NCBI GenBank assembly: GCA_030522415.1
Contig: CM060104.1
Location: 10,427,501 to 10,491,500, forward strand
DNA from: Channallabes apus
Lineage: Eukaryota; Chordata; Actinopteri; Siluriformes; Clariidae
DNA: 64,000 nucleotides
Reading direction: 5' to 3'
Shown: piece by piece, positions 35,320 through 46,800 of the stretch
Position numbering within the stretch: the stretch's first letter is position 1
How the letters are laid out: each line of letters opens with the position of its first letter
Position numbers and translations under genes: made by a program
Notes under the pieces: model-generated
Told to the model about the DNA's origin: nothing
What the model saw: only the letters and a program-made list of their open reading frames with translations
Database searches by the model: none

Positions 35320-38300
35320 GTACCCCCCTGTCCAGGACTGGCTCCTGACGGTCCTGGGGCGGAGGATACCCTGTGACGGTAGTCCCGAATTAGCTCCGGG
35401 TCGAGAATGAACCGGGCCGGGATCCAAGATCGCTCCTCGGGGCCATAGCCCTCCCAGTCCACCAGGTATTGCGTACCTTTGCCCCGAGGGCGCGAGTCGA
35501 GGATTCGGCGCACGGTGTAGGCGGGACCGCCGTCGATGATCCGGGGAGGAGGAGCTGGGGGGGTGGGTGGAATCATGGGTGAGGTGATGAAGGGCTTGAA
35601 CTGGGACAGGTGGAAGACTGGATGGATCCGGAGCGCCGCAGGCAGCTGGAGCCGGTAGGTGACAGGGTTAATCCTGTGGGTGATGCGGTATGGTCCGATA
35701 AATCTGGGTGAGAGTTTTTTTGATTCGATGTGAAGGTGGAGGTTCTTTGTAGAAAGCCATACCTTGTCACCTACATGGTACAATCGTCCCGGAGGATGTC
35801 GACGGCGGTGTTGGTGGGTGTAGCAATCGTTGGCGCGTTGGATGGCCCGGTTGGTTGTAATCCATAGCCGCCGACATCTGCGGACCAACTGTTGGGCGGA
35901 CGGTACATCAACCTCCGGTTCTGGGTGGTTGAACATCGAAGGTTGGAAACCGTAACATACCTCAAATGGGCTTAGGTTGGTGGCAGAGGAGGTGTGGAGG
36001 TTGTGTGACAGTTCAGCCCAGATGAGATAGTGCGCCCAGGAGCGCTGTCGATCAGCTACGAAACATCTCAGATAGCGCTCCAGCTGTTGGTTGGTCCGCT
36101 TCGTCTGACCGTTAGTCTGTGGGTGATATCCAGATGAGAGACTGCAGGTGGAGTCGATCAGACGGCAGAAGGCTTTCCAGAACCGGGCTGTGAACTGGGG
36201 CCCTCTGTCCGAGACGATGTCCTTGGGGAACCCATGCAGACGGACTACGTGCTCTAAAATCAGCTCTGCTGTTTCTTTGGCTGACGGGAGTCCGGCGAGA
36301 GCCACCAGGTGCACGGCTTTAGAGAACCGGTCGACGATGGTGAGAATGGTGTCCTTTCCTTCGGAGACCGGCAGGCCCGTGATGAAGTCGACGGCAATGT
36401 GCGTCCAGGGCCGTCGAGGAACTGGGAGTGGTTGCAGCTCACCGGGGGTTGGTTGATTGGTGGTTTTGGCCCTGGCGCACACTGGGCATGCCTGAACGAA
36501 CTCTTGGACGTCTTTCGTGAGGGATGGCCACCAGAAGTCTCGTTGGAGGAATTGGAGCGTCCGTCGAGTGCCCGGGTGTCCTGAGATGGGAGAGGAATGA
36601 CCCCACTGGAGGACTTCTGATCGCATCCTCTCGGGCACAAAGAGTCGTCCAGGTGGCACACCTGCCGGTTCGGTCTCTGTAGCCTGCGCCTGGCGGACTC
36701 TCGTTTCCAGGTCTAGTTGGAGTGGGGCGATGATCCTGGATGATGGAAGGACAGGCGCGGGGTCCGCCCGGGGAACGTCCACTTCCAGCTGTCGGGAGAG
36801 AGCGTCCGCTTTTGTGTTCTTGGAGCCCGGGCGGTACGAGAGGTGGAAATTGTAATTTTCGAAAAATAAGGCCCACCGCGCCTGTCGTGGGTTTAACTGT
36901 TTCAGATTCTTGATGGTTATGAGGTTTTGGTGGTCCGTCCAGACTATGAATGGCTCACTGGCGCCCTGGAGCCAGTGACGCCACTCCTCCAGAGCCCACT
37001 TTATGGCCAGCAGCTCGCGGTCCCCTACCCCGTATCGCTGCTGAGTGGAGTCAAATTTTCTGGAGAAGAAACTACATGGGTGTAGTTTCTGATCTGGACC
37101 TCGTTGTGAGAGGATGGCTCCAGCGCCCACATCTGAAGCATCCACCTCCACAACGAATGATTTTCTGACATCTGGATGGAGGAGAATCGGTGCTGTGGTG
37201 AAGCGGTGACAAAGTGACTTAAAAGCGGAGACAGCTGCAGGGTTGAGGTGAAAAGGGAGGGGTGAAGGGCGAGTCAGAGCGGTTAGGGGGGCGGCAACTG
37301 TACTGTAGTCCCGGATAAAGCGACGATAGAAATTCGCAAACCCGAGAAACCGTTGAAGTTGCTTGAGGGTCTTGGGTAGGGGCCAATGATGCACAACCTC
37401 TAGCTTCTGCGGGTCCATGGCCACACCCTGGGGCGAGATGACAAAACCCAGGAACGTGGTGGAGCGCTCGTGAAAAGCGCACTTTTCCAACTTACAGTAC
37501 AGTTGATGGGCGAGTAATCTCTTTAGAACCGCCCTGACGTGCTGGGTATGTTCTTCCATGGTGCGTGAGTAGATGAGGATGTCGTCCAGGTAGGCGAACG
37601 CCCACCGCCCGAGCATGTCGCGAAGGATGTCATTAATGAGGTGTTGGAAGGCGGCGGGGGCATTGCACAGTCCAAAGGGGATGACGAGATTCTCATAGTG
37701 CCCAGTAGGGGTGATGAAGGCCGTCTTCCACTCATCGCCCTCTCTGATGCGCACCAAGTTGTAGGCGCTCCGAAGGTCCAACTTAGTGAAGATGGTGGCG
37801 CCAGAGAGGGCGTCCAGGGCTGAGTTGGTAAGAGGCAATGGGTGTCGGTTTTTGATAGTTATATTGTTTAGCCCCCGATAGTCGACACATGGACGAAGTT
37901 CACCGCCCCGCTTCTTCACGAAGAAGAACCCCGCGGCGGCAGGTGAGGAGGAGGGCCTGATGGTGCCTTGGCGAAGGGCGTTGGTCACATACTCCTCCAT
38001 GGCCTGCGTCTCTGTAGGTGTGAGGGAGTAGAGGTGGCCGCGGGGTGGGACTGTACCGGGTTGGAGGTCAATGGTGAGGTCGTACGGCCGATGCGGAGGA
38101 AGATGAGTAGCTCGTCTTTTGCAGAAGACCTCCGCCAGGTCCCGATACGGCTCTGGGATGGCGTTGGTGTCGACGTCGGGGGCCTCGGACTCCCTAGAGC
38201 ACGTCCCAGCCGTTGCCCGTAGGCACAGTTCGGTGCAGGTCGCGCCCCATTGGAGGATCCGGTTCTGGGTCCAGGAGATGAGAGGGTCATGCTGGAGCAG

Positions 38301-38726
38301 CCAGGGATGTCCAAGGATGATGGGAGGTGAGGAGATGGAGGTGACGAAAAAGTTTAGCTTTTCATGGTGTTGGTTGATGGAGACGGTGATGGGTTCGGTT
38401 CGGGCGTTTATTGGGCTGGTGGAGAGGGGGCGACCGTCGACAGAGGTGATGTGAACGGGCTGGGATAACGCCTCGAGTTTAACCCCCAGGGTTTTGGCAT
38501 ATGCGGAGTCAATGAAGTTACCTGCTGCCCCGGAGTCGATGAATGCAGCACTTCGGACTCGTTTGTGGCCAACCTGGAGGTGTACTTGAACCGTGAGACG
38601 GGAGGAATTGGTGGTGATGGCGGAGAGACGAAGGTGACCCGGCGAGTATCTCTCTTCTCTCACCGGGCCTGGGCGTTTCCCGGCCTGAAAGGACAGGTTG
38701 CCCTGTGATGTGCGGCTGACCCGCAA
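35274..38726 (-). CDS. pol: Pol polyprotein with chromodomain, element 1
   Basis: 1150-codon frame, read from about residue 17 by -1 frameshift from gag. The protease active site is IDSGAAGN (Asp 64). Reverse transcriptase covers about 215-410 with YLDD at 379-382. RNase H starts at VVEVDAS (about 525). The integrase has His-His-Cys-Cys (709-750), Asp in IAVDF (780) and Asp in IVSDRG (840). The expected catalytic Glu in TNGQTERTN is Lys (residue 876, codon 36,101-36,099). A chromodomain at about 1068-1118 ([10 protein letters not shown]...[14 protein letters not shown]) may direct insertion to marked chromatin. The frame is intact, but integrase is predicted inactive. Confidence 0.93.
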   Translation of the reverse strand: MRVSRTSQGNLSFQAGKRPGPVREERYSPGHLRLSAITTNSSRLTVQVHLQVGHKRVRSAAFIDSGAAGNFIDSAYAKTLGVKLEALSQPVHITSVDGRPLSTSPINARTEPITVSINQHHEKLNFFVTSISSPPIILGHPWLLQHDPLISWTQNRILQWGATCTELCLRATAGTCSRESEAPDVDTNAIPEPYRDLAEVFCKRRATHLPPHRPYDLTIDLQPGTVPPRGHLYSLTPTETQAMEEYVTNALRQGTIRPSSSPAAAGFFFVKKRGGELRPCVDYRGLNNITIKNRHPLPLTNSALDALSGATIFTKLDLRSAYNLVRIREGDEWKTAFITPTGHYENLVIPFGLCNAPAAFQHLINDILRDMLGRWAFAYLDDILIYSRTMEEHTQHVRAVLKRLLAHQLYCKLEKCAFHERSTTFLGFVISPQGVAMDPQKLEVVHHWPLPKTLKQLQRFLGFANFYRRFIRDYSTVAAPLTALTRPSPLPFHLNPAAVSAFKSLCHRFTTAPILLHPDVRKSFVVEVDASDVGAGAILSQRGPDQKLHPCSFFSRKFDSTQQRYGVGDRELLAIKWALEEWRHWLQGASEPFIVWTDHQNLITIKNLKQLNPRQARWALFFENYNFHLSYRPGSKNTKADALSRQLEVDVPRADPAPVLPSSRIIAPLQLDLETRVRQAQATETEPAGVPPGRLFVPERMRSEVLQWGHSSPISGHPGTRRTLQFLQRDFWWPSLTKDVQEFVQACPVCARAKTTNQPTPGELQPLPVPRRPWTHIAVDFITGLPVSEGKDTILTIVDRFSKAVHLVALAGLPSAKETAELILEHVVRLHGFPKDIVSDRGPQFTARFWKAFCRLIDSTCSLSSGYHPQTNGQTKRTNQQLERYLRCFVADRQRSWAHYLIWAELSHNLHTSSATNLSPFEVCYGFQPSMFNHPEPEVDVPSAQQLVRRCRRLWITTNRAIQRANDCYTHQHRRRHPPGRLYHVGDKVWLSTKNLHLHIESKKLSPRFIGPYRITHRINPVTYRLQLPAALRIHPVFHLSQFKPFITSPMIPPTPPAPPPRIIDGGPAYTVRRILDSRPRGKGTQYLVDWEGYGPEERSWIPARFILDPELIRDYRHRVSSAPGPSGASPGQGGTVMHTQSAPGTRTRK
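38638..38681 (-). promoter_or_regulatory. -1 frameshift signal, element 1
   Basis: Slippery heptamer G-GGA-AAC at 38,681-38,675 in the gag frame (CCG GGA AAC). After a 7-nt spacer, CCCGGTGAG (38,667-38,659) can pair over 9 bp, with one G-T, with CTCGCCGGG (38,646-38,638) across a 12-nt loop. Sliding back one base gives the GKRPGP reading of pol. GGGAAAC is also the slippery site of the sushi-derived mammalian gene PEG10. Confidence 0.88.
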
Positions 38727-39709
38727 TAGGCGCAGAGCCCTTCACGGAAGCGTCTCTCCCGTTCTGCAGCGGTCAAGGAGGCGCGTCCTAGTTGCATGGG
38801 TTCCCCGGCTCCGGTGTCAACCACGGCAGGAGGTGGAGAACCGACATGTCCTGGGGTGGCGTAGGTGGCGGAGTCTGCGGGACGTGGAGTGGTGACGGTG
38901 AAAGCGGGTGCGGGTCGTGAAGTGGTGACGGCGAAGTGGGGTGCAGGTGGCAGGGTGCGAGGGGCTGGCCTCGGGCGAGAGAGGAGGCGCTGGTCGATCC
39001 GGAGGGCGAGCTGGATCAGACCCTCCAGGGTCGCAGGAAGCTCTCGCCCGGCTAGTTCGTCCTTGATTCGAGAAGCCAGTCCCTCGTAGTAGGATGTCCG
39101 GAGCGCTGCATCGCCCCATGTTGTTTGAACGGCGAGGGTGCGAAACTCGGCCGTATAGCGGCTCACGGACAGCCCTCCCTGCCTCAGATGGTAAAGTCTG
39201 GTGTCGGTCTCCACCTCGCCCGCTGGATGTTCAAAAGTTAGTTTAAGTTGGTGGGTGAACTCATTGTATGAGTGAGCGATGTCTGTATCCGCCTGGAGAA
39301 CTGCCGTGGCCCACTCTGCTGCCTGCCCTTTTAGCAACGAAACGAGAAGAGCAATGCGAAGGCGATCGGTGGAGTACTTGGTGGCATTAAACTCAAACAC
39401 CAGATCGAGAGCTGTCAAAAATACGCTGCACTTCCCGTCCGTGCCGTTCCACTTCTCTGGTAGAGAAAGAAAAACATCAGAAGGAGGGGGAGGGGGGGGA
39501 TGCGGCGCCGCGGCCTCCGCGGTGTGCGATCGAGCAGTGACGTCATCAACAGCCGCGCGGAGATCCGTATTCTCCCGCCGGAGCTCAGCGATCTCACGGC
39601 GGAGGGAAGCGAGATCCCCGGTTAGCTGATTGATTAACGCCGCATGCTGATCTACAACGTCGCAGAGACTCGCATAATCCGCTGGGTTTACCGCGGAGGG
39701 CTCAGTCAT
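38660..39709 (-). CDS. gag: Gag polyprotein, chromodomain element 1
   Basis: 349 aa, intact. The N-terminus has a heptad-rich coiled coil (about residues 20-60; [15 protein letters not shown]), then a Pro-rich linker. Next is a retrotransposon capsid domain (about 85-230; [37 protein letters not shown]). A zinc knuckle [14 protein letters not shown] (CX2CX4HX4C) lies close to the C-terminus. The protein packages element RNA in cytoplasmic particles. The ATG follows the LTR by two bases, and the primer site covers the first codons. The stop codon lies inside the frameshift stem-loop. Confidence 0.93.
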   Translation of the reverse strand: MTEPSAVNPADYASLCDVVDQHAALINQLTGDLASLRREIAELRRENTDLRAAVDDVTARSHTAEAAAPHPPPPPPSDVFLSLPEKWNGTDGKCSVFLTALDLVFEFNATKYSTDRLRIALLVSLLKGQAAEWATAVLQADTDIAHSYNEFTHQLKLTFEHPAGEVETDTRLYHLRQGGLSVSRYTAEFRTLAVQTTWGDAALRTSYYEGLASRIKDELAGRELPATLEGLIQLALRIDQRLLSRPRPAPRTLPPAPHFAVTTSRPAPAFTVTTPRPADSATYATPGHVGSPPPAVVDTGAGEPMQLGRASLTAAERERRFREGLCAYCGSAAHHRATCPFRPGNAQAR

Positions 39710-39710
39710 T
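39700..39710 (-). promoter_or_regulatory. Self-priming primer-binding site, element 1
   Basis: Minus-strand AATGACTGAGC starts two bases inside the 5' LTR edge and overlaps the gag start codon. It is perfectly complementary to GCTCAGTCATT at the inferred transcript start in the LTR (39,996-39,986). The Tf1/sushi group is known to prime reverse transcription with the first 11 nt of its own RNA, and this matches that arrangement. Confidence 0.85.
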
Positions 39711-39711
39711 C

Positions 39712-40094
39712 TGTCAAGATGGACTAACCTGAGGTGACCAGAAGACGTAGCTTTAGCGGTTAGCCCAATGTAGCGTGGAGGATAAACCCAAACGCGGAAA
39801 GAAGCGAGCAGGCAGGATAACCACGCGATTTAGTTTAAGGACTCTCACAAAAACGGAGCAAGGGAAAAACACAAATTTAACCCGCGTCCTAGAAATACAC
39901 ACACAATAGCAAAAGACAACGGAACCAACATGTGAGTACTCACGGTTTGCTGAAACGACAACTGGAGCTGACATGGGCCGAACTCAATGACTGAGCGGTA
40001 AGCCATCGTTTGTTTACCTCTTTTATACTTCCTGGTTTTGCGCCCGTCTTACTTCCGGGTCCTAGTGCCGGGCGCAGATTGCGTGTGCATGACA
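39712..40094 (-). repeat. 5' LTR of chromodomain element 1
   Basis: 383 bp. On the minus strand TATAAAA (40,027-40,021) lies 25-31 bp upstream of GCTCAGTCATT (39,996-39,986), the inferred transcript 5' end. Same length as the 3' LTR; no difference noticed. Confidence 0.93.
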
Positions 40095-40224
40095 AAGAGG
40101 CTGGAAAAAGTAAATTTGAGCATTTGAAGAGCTGGAAGACCAATTAACAGTAATTAGGTTAATTGGCAACATGATTGGGTATAAAAAGAGCTTCTCAGAG
40201 TGGCAGTGTCTCTCAGAAGCCAAG

Positions 40225-41247
40225 ATGGGTAGAGGATCACCAATTCCCACAATGTTGCGCAGAAAGATAGTGGAGCAATATCAGAAAGGTGTTACCCAGC
40301 GAAAAATTGCAAAGACTTTGCAGTTATCATCATCAACTGTGCATGATATCATCCGAAAATTCAGAGAATCTAGAACAATCTCTGTGCGTAAGGGTCAATG
40401 GCGTAAAACCATACTGGATGCCCGTGATCTCCGGGCCCTTAAACGACACTGCACCACAAACAGGAATGCTACTGTAAAGGAAATCACAGAATGGGCTCAG
40501 GAATACTTCCAGAAACCATTGTCAGTGAACACAATCCACCGTGCCACCCGCCGTTGCCAGCTGAAACTCTACAGTGCAAAGAAGAAGCCATTTCTAAGCA
40601 AGATCCACAAGCACAGGCGTTTTCACTGGGCCAGGGATCATTTAAAATAGAGTGTGGCAAAATGGAAGACTGTTCTGTGGTCAGACGAGTCACGATTCGA
40701 AGTTCTTGTTGGAAATGTGGGACGCCATGTCATCCGGACCAAAGAGGACAAGGACAACCCAAGTTGTTATCAACGCTCAGTTCAGAAGCCTGCATCTCTG
40801 ATGGTATGGGGTTGCATGAGTGTGTGTGGCATGGGCAGCTTGCATGTCTGGAAAGGAACCATCAATGCAGAAAAATATATTCAGGTTCTAGAACAACATA
40901 TGCTCCCATCCAGACGTCATCTCTTTCAGGGAAGACCCTGCATTTTTCAACAAGATAATGCCAGACCACATTCTGCATCAATCACAACATCATGGCTGCA
41001 TAGGAGAAGGATCCGGGTACTGAAATGGCCAGTCTGGAGTCCAGATCTTTCCCCTATAGAGAACATTTGGTGCATCATAAAGAGGAAGGTGCGACAAAGA
41101 AGGCCCAAGACGATTGAACAGTTAGAGGCCTGTATTAGACAAGAATGGGAGAGCATTCCTATTTCTAAACTTGAGAAACTGGTCTCCTCGGTCCCCAGAC
41201 GTCTGTTGAGTGTTGGAAGAAGAAGGGGAGATGCCACACAGTGGTGA
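40225..41247 (+). pseudogene. Tc1 transposase with one premature stop
   Basis: 340-codon frame from MGRGSPIPTM (40,225) to TGA at 41,245-41,247, interrupted only by TAG at 40,648-40,650, in frame. The N-terminal paired-like helix-turn-helix is visible (RRKIVEQYQKGVTQRKIAKT) with a second DNA-binding part. The DDE catalytic domain has Asp in WSDESRF, Asp in QQDNARPH and Glu in LSPIENIW, with 34 residues between the last two (DD34E). Upstream in-frame ATGs exist (40,171), but the conserved start is 40,225. Catalysis is abolished unless the stop is read through, because all three acidic residues lie after it. Confidence 0.85.
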
Positions 41248-41469
41248 AAATGGCCTTGTCCCAACTTTTTGGGGATTTGTTGACACCATGACATTTTGAT
41301 TCACCATATTTTTCCCTTAAAATGATACATTTTGTCAGTTTAAACTTTTGTTCCGTGATTTATGTTCTATTCTGAATAAAATATTGACATTTGCCATCTC
41401 CACATCATTGCATTCAGTTTTTATTCACAATTTGTTTAGTGTCCCAACTTTTTTGGAACCCGGTTTGTA

Positions 41470-41820
41470 ATTAAACAGAGAATTAAAAGGAACAATTGTA
41501 TTTCCATCTTTTCCTTCTAAAAATGAGCTCAATTTTAAACTCTCTTAAATGAATTCAATTTAATAATAAGAAGAATATACTTCTAGATTATTATGCTATT
41601 ATTTTTAATTGAAATGTCTCTTGCTACATCTTTTCATGGTTTAAACTTAATTTCAATCCTCTCGTGTATTTTAACCTTTTGTTGGACTCTCAAATCTATA
41701 GTTCCTTGTCCCTTATATTTTATTTGTTCTAATTAATGTTTTTTTTATTTATTATTGCTGCAGTTATTATTCTTAAATGTGTTTAACATGTTCTGTATTG
41801 TCTCAATAAAAAAAAAAAAA
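41470..41820 (+). mobile_element. L1/Tx1-type LINE 3' end with poly-A
   Basis: Continues the LINE frame for a short distance (IKQRIKRNNC) after the TA duplication. An AT-rich 3' UTR follows, then AATAAA at about 41,805 merging into a poly-A run at 41,808-41,820. Confidence 0.65.
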
Positions 41821-41836
41821 CACACAACCAACTCAG

Positions 41837-43088
41837 TGTAAGAGCCATATCATATTTGTTATGAATTTGTTGTTGTGTTTATTTGTTTTATTTAATTTTA
41901 TTCTATCTTATTCTGTTCATTAGTTAAGCGTTAAGCATTAAGTTTATTACATAAGCCATAAGCTTTGAATTTGTTAGTTAAGCATCCATTTTGACAATCG
42001 TAAGTTGGTCTGTGATGTCATTCCACTATTACATGTATCTGTATGACATGTATCTGTATAGAAAGTTCAGTTTAGATGCGGAAGGCTACGGAAACACAAG
42101 CCTTTGACCGTAAGCTAATCGTAATTCAAGATCTTAGTAAGATACAGCAAATAGGTTGGTGTAAAAGTCAGAAATTTACAAGATACAGCAACTGGTGTTG
42201 TAACCACATTGGATTTACTCAAGATGACTGTATGAAGTGTTGATTCGTTGATGCTGACAAAATAAACTACGAGAGACAAAGGGATCATCGGACTTCTGTT
42301 GTGTGAGTGAAAATTCAAATTAAAGATACGAGTCAAAACTAGTGAAATAATATGTCCGCATCTACAAAAGTCAAAAGCTTTCTCCGTTGGTTAAGCGCGA
42401 AGATATGTTGTAGCGCAGCCACACAAAGGGACATTTTAATAACAGCAAAAGGATGAAAGAGCTAATGCTGCTCGCCTGTGCCTTAGATGATCCCTAGGTT
42501 TCGTTTACATCCCTTGGACAGTGTTTGGTCACCGGGTAAGCTCCCACGCATGCGCGATTGCAGCGTGAGCGAACCCGGAAGTGACGTGGGTCACATGAGC
42601 CGGCATAAAGCCGGAACCGGCGAAGAAGCCGGCACGGAGAGATGTACCACAGCGCGCTGCTAAAAAGAGAGACTTTGTGTGTTAGCCGAATATTGTTTTC
42701 CACTGCAGGGATTAATCTTGTCAGGACACTCACGATTCACCTCTCATTCCGACCTCGAGCTCCCAGAGTTGTCATCATCCTGGTGAAGCCGAGACCATTC
42801 TCTCCCGTATACCATCTCATCCTTACAATAGCACTCACACTGGACTACCATACACGCACTCACACACCCATACACCACACACATACACATTGTTTGTCTT
42901 TGTATATATTTTGTATATATTGGTTTTGGTGCACCTTGTTTGTTTATTTGTTGGTTTACTTTGTATAATACACTTTGGTTTAATTTATTACAATTGTTTT
43001 GTGTCGCATCTTATATTGTCCCGCCGCGGTTGCGCAATACCGAAAGTAGAGTTTACAAGCCCATATTTTGATTCCCGAAACTGTAACA
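41837..43088 (+). repeat. BEL/Pao LTR (plus strand; 3' edge approximate)
   Basis: Starts TGTAAGAGCCATATC, identical to the start of the LTR fragment found inverted at 31,095. It probably ends near GAAACTGTAACA (43,088), about 75 bp before the gag start. TATA-like and T-rich sequence is at 42,895-42,970. No second copy at the 3' side of this element was seen, so the right edge is inferred. Confidence 0.6.
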
Positions 43089-43168
43089 AAGTAAATCGCA
43101 GTTTAATATGAATCCAAGTGTTACAAAGTGACTGTTGAAATCAAAAACGAAAGAGGATTTGAGTGCCG

Positions 43169-43447
43169 ATGGCGAGGAGAATACAGCCACAGTCTGAGTC
43201 TGAGCGTGAGATGGCACTCATTGATAAAGACTCGGAAATAAAGCTGCAAGAAATGAAAGAAGCGAGAAGTGAAAAGTGGAATCAATTGACTGCATTATCC
43301 GAAGAAATAAAGCTGCTCATGTACAAAGCATGCAATGTGTACGACGTTGAAGCTAAGTACTATACGGACTTTATAGGGCTTCAAGAAGAATTTGTTAAAA
43401 GCAATAGACATGTGCGATCGTGCCTAAACGAAGATGAATGCGAACAT
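43169..43447 (+). pseudogene. BEL gag N-terminus
   Basis: Open frame from ATG 43,169 (an earlier in-frame ATG is at 43,163): MARRIQPQSESEREMALIDK. It is highly charged and helical, ending CEHCHEL, where chromodomain element 2 is inserted (target AACAT). BEL gag-like coding resumes at about 48,641 after the insertion. Confidence 0.65.
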
Positions 43448-43853
43448 TGTCACGAACTAACCGGGATGACTAGAATGATGATCGTGCTATCTGTCACGAA
43501 CAAACCGGGATGAGCAGATAGCTTTAGCAGTTAGCCCTGTAGCGTGAATGGTAAACCCAAACGCGGATAAACACGAGCGGGCAGGATAATCACGCGCTTT
43601 GTTATAAGGACTCTCACACTCAATGAGCAAAGGAAAGACACAATCTAACCCTAGTCCTATAAACACACACTCAGTCTGAAAAGATAGCCAAGAAAGTGAG
43701 TACTCACAGATACGGGAACGATTCCGAAAGGATCTGGGCATAACTCAATGACAGAGCGATGTGCGGCGCCATCTTGTTTACCTTTATGCTTTCAGGTTCG
43801 CGACCGTCTTACTTCCGGGTCCTAGTGCCGGTCGCGGCTGAGTGTGCATGACA
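43448..43853 (-). repeat. 3' LTR of chromodomain element 2
   Basis: 406 bp. Polypurine tract GGACGGGGGGGTAC precedes it on the minus strand (about 43,854-43,867). The pol frame extends about 23 codons into it. The terminal near-copy spacing of 44 bp (43,448 and 43,492) is the same as in the 5' LTR. Confidence 0.93.
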
Positions 43854-46800
43854 GTACCCCCCCGTCCAGGACCGACTCCGGACGGTCCAGGGGTGGAGGA
43901 TACCCGGTGACGGTAGTCCCTAATGAGCCCGGAGTCGAGGATGAAGCGAGCCGGAACCCAGGACCGCTCCTCGGGGCCGTAGCCCTCCCAGTCGACCAGA
44001 TACTGGGTGCCCCTGCCCCGAGGGCGCGAGTCGAGGATCCGTCGCACGGTGTAGGCGGGACCGCCATCAATGATTCGGGGGGGAGGAGCAGGGGGGGTGG
44101 GTGGAACCATGGGTGAGGTGGTGAATGGTTTCAGCTGTGAGGTATGGAAGACAGGGTGGATCCGGAGCGCCGCAGGCAGCTGGAGCCGGTAGGTGACAGG
44201 GTTGATCCTGAGAGTTATGCGGTATGGCCCGATGAACCTTGGTGATAACTTTTTTGACTCTGTGTGCAGGTGGAGGTTTTTGGATGATAGCCACACTTTG
44301 TCGCCTACGTGGTACAATCGTCCCGGAGGGTGCCGACGGCGGTGTTGGGCCACATAGTTGGCGTTGGTGCGTCGGATGGCGAGATTGGCTTGGTGCCATA
44401 GCCGCCGGCACCGGCGAACCAACTGTTGGGCCGATGGTACATCAACCTCCGGTTCTTGGTGAGTGAACATCGGAGGCTGGAAACCATAGCACACCTCAAA
44501 TGGACTCAGGTTGGTGGCTGAGGAGACGTGAAGGTTGTGTGATAATTCGGCCCACTTGAGGTAGCGGGCCCAGGAGCGCTGGCGATCCGACACGAAACAT
44601 CTTAGGTAGCGCTCCAGCTGTTGGTTGGTTCGCTCCGTCTGACCGTTCGTCTGGGGGTGATAGCCAGAGGACAAACTGCAGGACGAATCGATCAGACGGC
44701 AGAAGGCCTTCCAGAACCGGGCGGTGAACTGGGGACCTCTGTCCGAGACGATGTCCTTAGGGAACCCATGCAATCGGACTACGTGTTCCAATATCAGCTC
44801 TGCTGTGGTTTTGGCTGACGGGAGTCCGGTGAGGGCCACCAGGTGCACTGCCTTGGAGAAGCGGTCCACGATGGTAAGGATGACGTCTTTTTCCTCGGAG
44901 TTCGGCAGGCCCGTGATGAAGTCGACGGCAATGTGCGACCAGGGCCAACGAGGGACTGGAAGTGGTTGGAGCTCCCCCGGAGTTGGTTGGTTAGAGTCTT
45001 TGGCCCTGGCGCACACTGGGCACGCCCGGACGAACTCAGTAGCCTCCCTCCTCATCGAAGGCCACCAAAAGGCCCGTCCCACGAAGGTGAGGGTTCTCCG
45101 GGTTCCCTGGTGTCCCGCGACGTGTGAAGAATGGCCCCACTGGAGGACTTCGGGCCGGAGTTGAGTGGGGACGTAGAGCCGCCCGGGCGGCACACCTGCC
45201 GGTGCGGGTTCGGTGGCCAGTGCCTGGCGGACCCTCGTTTCCATATCCCAGTGCAGGGGTGCGATGATCCGGGTGGGTGGAAGGACAGGCACGGGCTCCG
45301 CCCGGGGCGCCTCTCGCTCGTATTGACGGGAGAGGGCGTCGGCCTTGGTGTTCTTTGACCCCGGGCGGTACGAAAGATGGAAATCGTACTGTTCGAAGAA
45401 TAAGGCCCACCGTGCCTGTCGTGGGTTTAGCTGTTTGAGGTTGCGGATGGTGATGAGGTTCTGATGATCCGTCCAGACAATGAATGGCTCACTGGCACCC
45501 TGGAGCCAGTGACGCCACTCCTCCAAGGCCCACTTTATGCCCAACAGTTCACGGTCCCCTACTCCGTATCGCTGCTGAGTGGGGTTAAATTTTTTGGAGT
45601 AAAAGCCACAGGGGTGTAGCTTTTGCTCTGGACCTCGTTGTGAGAGAACAGCGCCGGCGCCCACTTCCGACGCGTCCACCTCCACAACGAACGGTTGACT
45701 GGCATCCGGGTGGAGGAGAATCGGGGCGGTGGTGAACAGGTGACAGAGTCGGTGGAAAGCTGAGATGGCGGTAGGGTTGAGTTGGAAGGAATGGTGTGAG
45801 AGCCTGGTAAGTGCAGTGAGTGGTGTTGCAACTGTACTGTAGTCCCGGATAAAGCGACGATAAAAGTTCGCAAACCCGAGAAAGCGTTGGAGCTGTTTGA
45901 GTGTCCTGGGTAGGGGCCAGTGACGTACAACCTCCAGCTTCTGCGGGTCCATGGCCACACCCTGGGGCGAGATAACAAAAACCAGGAACGTGGTGGAGTG
46001 CTCGTGAAAAGCACACTTCTCCAACTTACAGTACAGCTGGTGGGCGAGCAATCTCTTTAGGACAGCCCGAACATGTTTTGTGTGTTCCTCGGGGGTGCGT
46101 GAGTATATTAAAATGTCATCTAGGTAGACGAACACCCATCGGCCTAGCATGTCCCGGAGATCATCGTTGATGAAACACTGGAAGGCCGAGGGTGCGTTGC
46201 AGAGACCAAATGGAATGACCAGGCTCTCATAGTGTCCGGTGGGGGTGATGAAGGCCGTCTTCCACTCATCACCCTCTCTGATGCGCACCAAGTTGTAGGC
46301 GCTCCGGAGGTCCAACTTAGTGAACATGGTGGCACCAGAGAGGGCGTCCAGGGCTGAGTTGGTAAGAGGCAAAGGATGACGATTTCTGATGGTAATCTTG
46401 TTAAGCCCCCGATAGTCGACACACGGACGAAGTTTGCCCCCTTTTTTCTTTACAAAGAAGAACCCCGCGGCAGCCGGCGAGGAGGAGGGTCTGATGGTGC
46501 CATTTCGCAGGGCGCTGGCGACATACTCCTCCATAGCCTGGGTCTCGCTGGTAGAAAGGGAGTAGAGGTGGCCGCGGGGGGGGCTGGAGCCTGGCTGGAG
46601 TTCGATGGCTAGGTCGTAAGGTCGGTGAGGTGGTAGATGGCTGGCCCGGCGTTTGCAAAACACCTCAGCCAGGTCTCGATATGGTGGTGGAAGGGCGTGG
46701 ATGTCGACGTCGGGGGCCTCGGACTCCCTGGAACACGTCCCAGCCTGGGCCAGTAGGCATAAGTCGGTGCAGGTCGGCCCCCATTGAAGGATTCGGTTCT

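Larger units (their letters stand above)
34937..40094 (-). mobile_element. Full-length chromodomain Ty3/gypsy (sushi-type) LTR element 1
   Basis: 5158 bp with 383-bp LTRs that appear identical by eye, TGTCA..TGACA ends and target duplication AAGAG (34,932-34,936 and 40,095-40,099). Order on the minus strand: 5' LTR, 11-nt self-priming site, gag, -1 frameshift, pol with protease, reverse transcriptase, RNase H, integrase and chromodomain, polypurine tract, 3' LTR. Identical LTRs indicate a very recent insertion, into a Tc1 element. Confidence 0.95.
34712..41467 (+). mobile_element. Tc1-type transposon, split by LTR element
   Basis: Inverted ends CAAACCGGATTCCAAAAAAG (34,712) and CTTTTTTGGAACCCGGTTTG (41,467), each flanked by TA, the Tc1/mariner target. 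A second inner repeat (AAAAAGTTGGGACAAG at 34,909-34,924 and its inverse CCTTGTCCCAACTTTTTGG at 41,252-41,270) marks long terminal repeats of about 210 bp. Net length without the gypsy insertion is about 1.6 kb, normal for Tc1. The insertion sits in the 5' untranslated region, leaving the transposase frame in one piece. Confidence 0.9.

Noticed and set aside
36148..39629. Many plus-strand frames opposite gag/pol of element 1 (and opposite element 2)
   Set aside because: They are antisense shadows of long GC-rich coding regions and have no recognisable domains.
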